A stretch of DNA of 64,000 nucleotides. Source: Raphanus sativus (taxonomy: Eukaryota; Streptophyta; Magnoliopsida; Brassicales; Brassicaceae). Positions 59,231-64,000 of this stretch are shown here, piece after piece (the stretch's first letter is position 1; every line of letters starts with the position of its first letter). The notes below the pieces were generated by a model. It saw only the letters and a list, made by a program, of their open reading frames with translations. It was not told the origin of the DNA and searched no databases. A program made the position numbers and the translations under genes. Where the stretch lies: positions 23,659,043 to 23,723,042 of the forward strand of contig NC_079516.1 of NCBI RefSeq assembly GCF_000801105.2, read 5' to 3'.

Positions 59231-61400
59231 GAAGATATTCTTCTTAGTTGTTTCTATATTTTCTAGCAAAAATTTAGGAAACAATGAATGAGGAGTCCAT
59301 GGGTTAAGTTCAATCAGTCTGTTAAGAATATTTTTTTTAATAATGTTGAAGTAACAGGATATTGTATGATAATTAATATGTGATTTTTTTTTCAAGTTTT
59401 TAAATAAATGGTTAGAGTACTCTATATTTTAAAAAAGTCACGAAAATCTTCTACAATTTAAAAGTAGATTTTGCTTTGATTAGTTATAACCGAATATGAG
59501 TTGATATTTATTTCATTTTAATAATAATGCAAAAAATAAATGCATATATTATTATTTTTGAATTAAGAAAGAATAAATGCATATATTATTCTAAAATTCT
59601 TATAGACGTTAACAATGGATATCATCTTCTCCAAATGCATCAATGTGTTTTCCAAATTATTCACATATGTTCAGAGATCACAATTAAGCAAATAACCTTT
59701 AGTAGATCATAGGACAACTAAAACAACGTTAAACTTTACAGCAACCAAGTGAATATTATCCACTATGAGAACACAATATGTCAAATAATCTGGAAATAGG
59801 TATGTGAATGGTTTATATAGTTCGATGAATTTACAGTCTGGTTTTGCTAGAGTAGATATTGAGTAATGGTTCATGTACATCCCCTATATATTAATCCTGG
59901 AACATTGCAACATTGTTTGGTAGCCACGTGTCATCATGAGAATTATTCTGAGGATTGTTAGAGAAATAAGTTGGTCCATCTACACATATATTATAGTTTT
60001 TATTAAATAACTATTAAATCAATTATTAATATATAAAAGAATATTCTCTATTGTTTCCTTAAATAAAAGCTACGGAACTTCCTAATATGATTGACATATA
60101 TATCACCATTAATGATTATGAATAATAAAGATTTGATAATAATTTTTTATCCTCTATACTTTTCGTTTAATTTTATTTGTTAAAAAAAATTAAACAATCA
60201 CATTAAACATATAATAAAAAAATTTATATTTTTTCTTATATGTTGTATTTCGAATTTTTTAAAACGATTATAAATTACTAAAAATGGTACAAGCCTCACA
60301 TTGAAAATTTTGTGATCAATGGTAACTTTTTTTCAGTTCAGCCTATCGTTTTTAATGGGTCTTGAACATTTTTTAATGATTAACTAAATAAATCACGTAC
60401 ATAAAAGAAAGTGTTTTGGTTTAAAAATTGTTGCATACCTAAAATCAGTATGAACCATCGTCACTTTCATTTAAAATTTGGTTACAATAAAAAATATATG
60501 GTTGGGAAAAAATTCGAATCCAAATAACCGAACCAAATCCAATCTACAAAATAGTATAGAACTTTAATCAATTTGGTTAGAAATCTAAACATGTTTAAAA
60601 TTTTGGTATCTAAAAACCAGAACCGAACCCAATTCGGACCAAAATATTTTGGGTATCCGAGTATATTCGAATCAAATTTATATACTTAAATATATTATTT
60701 AAAAAATTAATATCTCAAAGAAATAAACAAAATACTTAAGTTGTTTTTAAATTGTCCAAAATATTTAGAAATATATAAAAATAGTAAAAAATATATATTT
60801 AAATAATTAAACATTACTCAAAATACCAAAATACTAAAAATATCTATTCATTTTCTATCCAAATATTTAAGTTAAACCAATTTTTATGTTAAATTTAAGT
60901 ATTTTGGTATACATTATTCAAATTTATATGTAACATATTATTTTTATTTTTATGTTTTGAGAAATTTAAAGTATATATGAACTTTAAGTTTTTAAAAAAT
61001 TAAATGGGTTATCTGAATCTAAAACCAAACCGAATATATAAAGATCATGGTTATTTTTCATTTGTACTTCACTTTTAACAGGATAGATAGATTTGCACTC
61101 TATGCCTACAACTTTTACCATACTTGCACTTCTTACTTTATTTTTCCCCAAATTTTTTTCCTCCTACATCACTTTTTTCCCACAATATTTAGGTATTTTC
61201 CTAATTACTACATTTTTCTTATATTTTCAGCAAATTTACCCTTTTTTAAAACTGGTAAAAAATATAATATACTTAATATATATTCTAAAAATATCAGAGG
61301 CTTTTTTTTTTATACGTAGATTTTTAATTACACATATATTTGTTTAGTATACAATCCAATTTTCCAAAATAATAAACAGACATAACAAAATGATACCCAT
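59231..61400. other. AT-rich intergenic DNA left of RNR1
   Basis: No gene. 59880 (TCCCCTATATATTAATCC, preceded by A) looks like a + strand Helitron 5' end without a detected 3' end. About 60480-61030 is a dispersed repeat with ACCGAACC and TTGGGTATCCG words, inverse to about 960-1520. About 61065-61088 resembles a minus-strand Helitron 5' end. Confidence 0.4.
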
Positions 61401-61482
61401 TTCATTACTTAATCGTTCATTTGGGCCCATGTGAACAATCAGGCTATATCTATCGCATTTCAAGTTTCTTCTCCCGGAAGCT

Positions 61483-61511
61483 GGCGGGAAAATCTAAAAC
61501 TTTGGCGCGAA
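61483..61511 (+). promoter_or_regulatory. Two E2F-type sites upstream of RNR1
   Basis: GGCGGGAAAA at 61483-61492 (reverse TTTTCCCGCC) and TTTGGCGCGAA at 61501-61511 both fit the plant E2F consensus TTTSSCGC. They lie 88-116 bases before the RNR1 ATG. E2F control of ribonucleotide reductase genes at S phase is established in plants. Confidence 0.75.
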
Positions 61512-61598
61512 CCGAAAAGCCCATCTGTGCTTTCCTCCTCGAATATCAATCTTATATTAAAAACGCAACCCTACCAAGTGCTCGACGGAATCTCGAAG

Positions 61599-64000
61599 AT
61601 GTACGTAGTGAAGCGTGACGGAAGGCAGGAGCCTGTTCACTTCGACAAGATCACAGCTCGTCTCAAGAAGCTCAGCTATGGCCTCAGCGTCGATCACTGC
61701 GACCCCGTCCTCGTCTCCCAGAAAGTCTGCGCCGGTGTCTACAAAGGCGTCACCACCACTCAACTCGACGAGCTAGCCGCTGAAACTGCCGCTGCCATGA
61801 CCGCCAATCATCCTGACTACGCCTCCGTGAGTCTCGCTTTTGATATTCACCCAGAATCCAATTCCAGTGTTCAATTGAATCTTCATGATTAGTGTGAACG
61901 CATAGAGAAATGTAATCAAAGCTGTTGAGATGTTTATATTTTGATTGTTTAAATGGTTTGTACGCATAGAGAGAGACGAAGCTGTTGAAACTAAGAAATT
62001 GTTTTCGTTTTAATGTTAATTTGATTGTTTCAGTTGGCTGCAAGGATTGCTGTCTCTAATCTCCACAAGAACACTAAGAAGTCATTCTCTGAGACGTGAG
62101 TCTTGTTTTTTGATCTTATGTTTCAGTGATTGAATATGAGTTAAGTTTGATGGATTTTGTGGGTATCTTGTTCAGGGTTAAAGACATGTACAATCATGTC
62201 AATGAGAGATCTGGACTTGAATCTCCTCTAATTGCTGATGATGTGTTTGAGATCATTATCAAGGTATAAAGGATTTTTTTTTTTTTGATACGAGGGAGAG
62301 GTTTACTTTTGAGTTTTACTCATCTCTTGTTTTTTATTTTGGTAGAATGCTACTCGTCTGGACAGTGAAATCATCTATGATCGTGATTTTGAATATGACT
62401 ACTTTGGATTCAAAACTCTTGAGAGATCATACCTCTTGAAAGTCCATGGCAAAGTTGTTGAAAGGCCACAGCACATGCTCATGAGGGTCTCTGTTGGCAT
62501 TCACAAAGATGATATTGATTCTGCAATCCAAACTTACCATTTAATGTCTCAGCGATGGTTTACTCATGCTTCTCCCACTCTCTTTAACTCAGGAACTCCA
62601 CGGGCTCAAGTAATCTACTTTTTCTTTTCTTTTCTGTTTTTGCATCTGCATTAGAGCTTTACTCATGTGCGTTGTTTGCATTTGCAGCTAAGCAGCTGCT
62701 TTCTGATCTGCATGAAGGATGATAGCATTGAAGGAATATATGATACATTGAAAGAGTGTGCGGTTATTAGTAAATCAGCTGGGGGTATAGGTGTTTCAGT
62801 TCACAACATCCGTGCTTCTGGAAGTTACATCCGTGGCACTAATGGAGAATCTAATGGTATTGTTCCAATGCTGCGGGTTTTCAATGATACTGCTCGTTAT
62901 GTCGACCAAGGAGGAGGCAAGAGAAAGGGTATATACATTTCGTTGCTACTATTATCATGATTGTTTCTCAATTGCTAGTTGTATCTTGTCTTATGTATAT
63001 TTATTTTCAACTGGTGAAGGAGCATTTGCTGTATACCTGGAGCCATGGCATGCTGACATTTTTGAGTTTCTCGAGCTACGAAAGAATCATGGGAAGGTAC
63101 TCTCGCGAGATCACTCACTATCCCTACAATATAATCTTGAGTTTGTTTAATACACTCTACATTACACTTTATTTTATTTTATTTTTCAGGAAGAACACAG
63201 GGCTAGAGACTTGTTTTACGGTCTTTGGATACCAGATCTTTTCATGGAAAGGGTCCAGAATGATGGGCAGTGGTCGCTCTTTTGTCCTAATGAAGCTCCA
63301 GGTTTGGCAGATTGCTGGGGTGCAGATTTTGAGAGGCTTTACAGTCAGTATGAGAACCAGGTGAGTGATTTAATCTTGGGGTTTACTACTTCACTTTGAG
63401 AATTCAAACTCTTAATATCATAATACCTTTTCTATGTATTTGTTTTTATCTTTAGGGTAAGGCTAAAAAGGTTGTCCAGGCACAGCAGCTCTGGTACGAA
63501 ATCTTGACATCCCAAGTTGAAACAGGGACACCATACATGCTGTTCAAGGTAAGAAACCGTCCGTAACTATGTAGCCACTCGCTATAATTATATAACCTCA
63601 GGTTCTCACTCTTCATTTTTACTGCAGGATTCATGTAACAGGAAAAGCAATCAGCAAAATCTGGGTACCATTAAGTCTTCCAATTTATGTACTGAAATCA
63701 TCGAATACACAAGTCCAACGGAAACTGCTGTGTGCAATCTTGCATCTATTGCTTTACCCCGATTCGTTAGGGAGAAGGTGAGTTGAAAATGGTGTTTCTT
63801 GTGATTGATTTTGCTCTGTCACTTGGCGCATAAGTGTTGACATGTCTTACCCCGCACAACAGGATGTACCCTTGGACTCACATCCATCCAAGATCGTAGG
63901 TAGTCTGGGCTCCAAGAATCGCTACTTTGATTTCGACAAGCTAGCAGAGGTCAGCGCTTAGCTACTTAATCCATTTTGATAGGTTTCCATATCTGTAATT
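61599..64000 (+). CDS. RNR1: Ribonucleoside-diphosphate reductase large subunit, 5' part (10 exons, continues past window)
   Basis: Reduces ribonucleotides to deoxyribonucleotides with the small subunit, supplying dNTPs in the cytosol. Exons: 61599-61826, 62034-62095, 62176-62263, 62346-62609, 62688-62928, 63020-63096, 63190-63360, 63456-63548, 63628-63777, 63863-63949; all introns GT-AG; 487 codons, roughly 60% of the usual 800-odd residues. It starts [18 protein letters not shown], the ATP-cone. The catalytic domain has [16 protein letters not shown] with the first redox Cys, the allosteric-site region [13 protein letters not shown], and NLCTEI with the active-site Asn, Cys and Glu. The second redox Cys and C-terminal tail lie beyond the window. 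E2F-type sites upstream suggest S-phase control. Matches At2g21790 (CLS8) by memory. Confidence 0.96.

Overview
The window is plant nuclear DNA, almost certainly from a Brassicaceae species close to Brassica or Raphanus. The genes have short plant GT-AG introns, intergenic DNA is very AT-rich, and coding exons look close to Arabidopsis thaliana proteins as I remember them. Four intact genes and one altered gene match the Arabidopsis chromosome 2 run At2g19800 (MIOX2), At2g19790 (AP-4 sigma), At2g19760 (PRF1), At2g19750 (RPS30A) and At2g19740 (RPL31A), in that order along the + strand. At the right edge the series jumps to the RNR1/CLS8 gene (At2g21790). Gene identities come from translating the exons and comparing with remembered family sequences; no search was run.

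Layout. 1-4476: AT-rich DNA with two non-autonomous Helitrons and a degenerate Tourist-like repeat. 4477-13197: a young, structurally complete Ty3/gypsy chromovirus (Tekay/Del type) with two 1746-bp LTRs, PBS, gag, pol, PPT and a TTACC target duplication. 13203-18770: gene-poor DNA with an interstitial telomere-like array. 18882-23186: MIOX2 (+) and AP4S (-). 23546-28855: tandem repeats, MITEs, a LINE fragment and a micro-retroinsertion. 29617-30286: PRF1. 31067-33643: a Helitron and a MITE. 33922-35178: an F-box gene. 36204-37072: RPS30A (-). 38721-39254: RPL31 with a replaced C-terminus (-). 41614-50825: two convergent malectin-like receptor kinases, the second broken by one missing base, with copia debris between them. 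51250-55187: Helitrons and a LINE. 55188-59227: a 4.04-kb CACTA element without transposase, built of tandem units with perfect hairpins. 61599-64000: the 5' part of RNR1 behind two E2F-type sites.

The most interesting reading concerns the LTR retrotransposon. Its gag frame has no upstream ATG. The first AUG after the LTR TATA box opens a short ORF whose codon 22 is followed by GT, and a good branch point, U-rich tract and AG precede gag in the same phase. Gag and pol lie in different frames, separated by a 101-bp GT-AG segment whose removal fuses them at the protease. If both introns are real, unspliced RNA would be the genome (retaining the PBS) and would encode a small membrane protein, singly spliced RNA would encode Gag, and doubly spliced RNA Gag-Pol. 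RNA evidence is needed to decide this. The host genes are housekeeping or metabolic genes (inositol oxidation, vesicle coat, actin binding, ribosome, dNTP synthesis) and do not form a pathway cluster.
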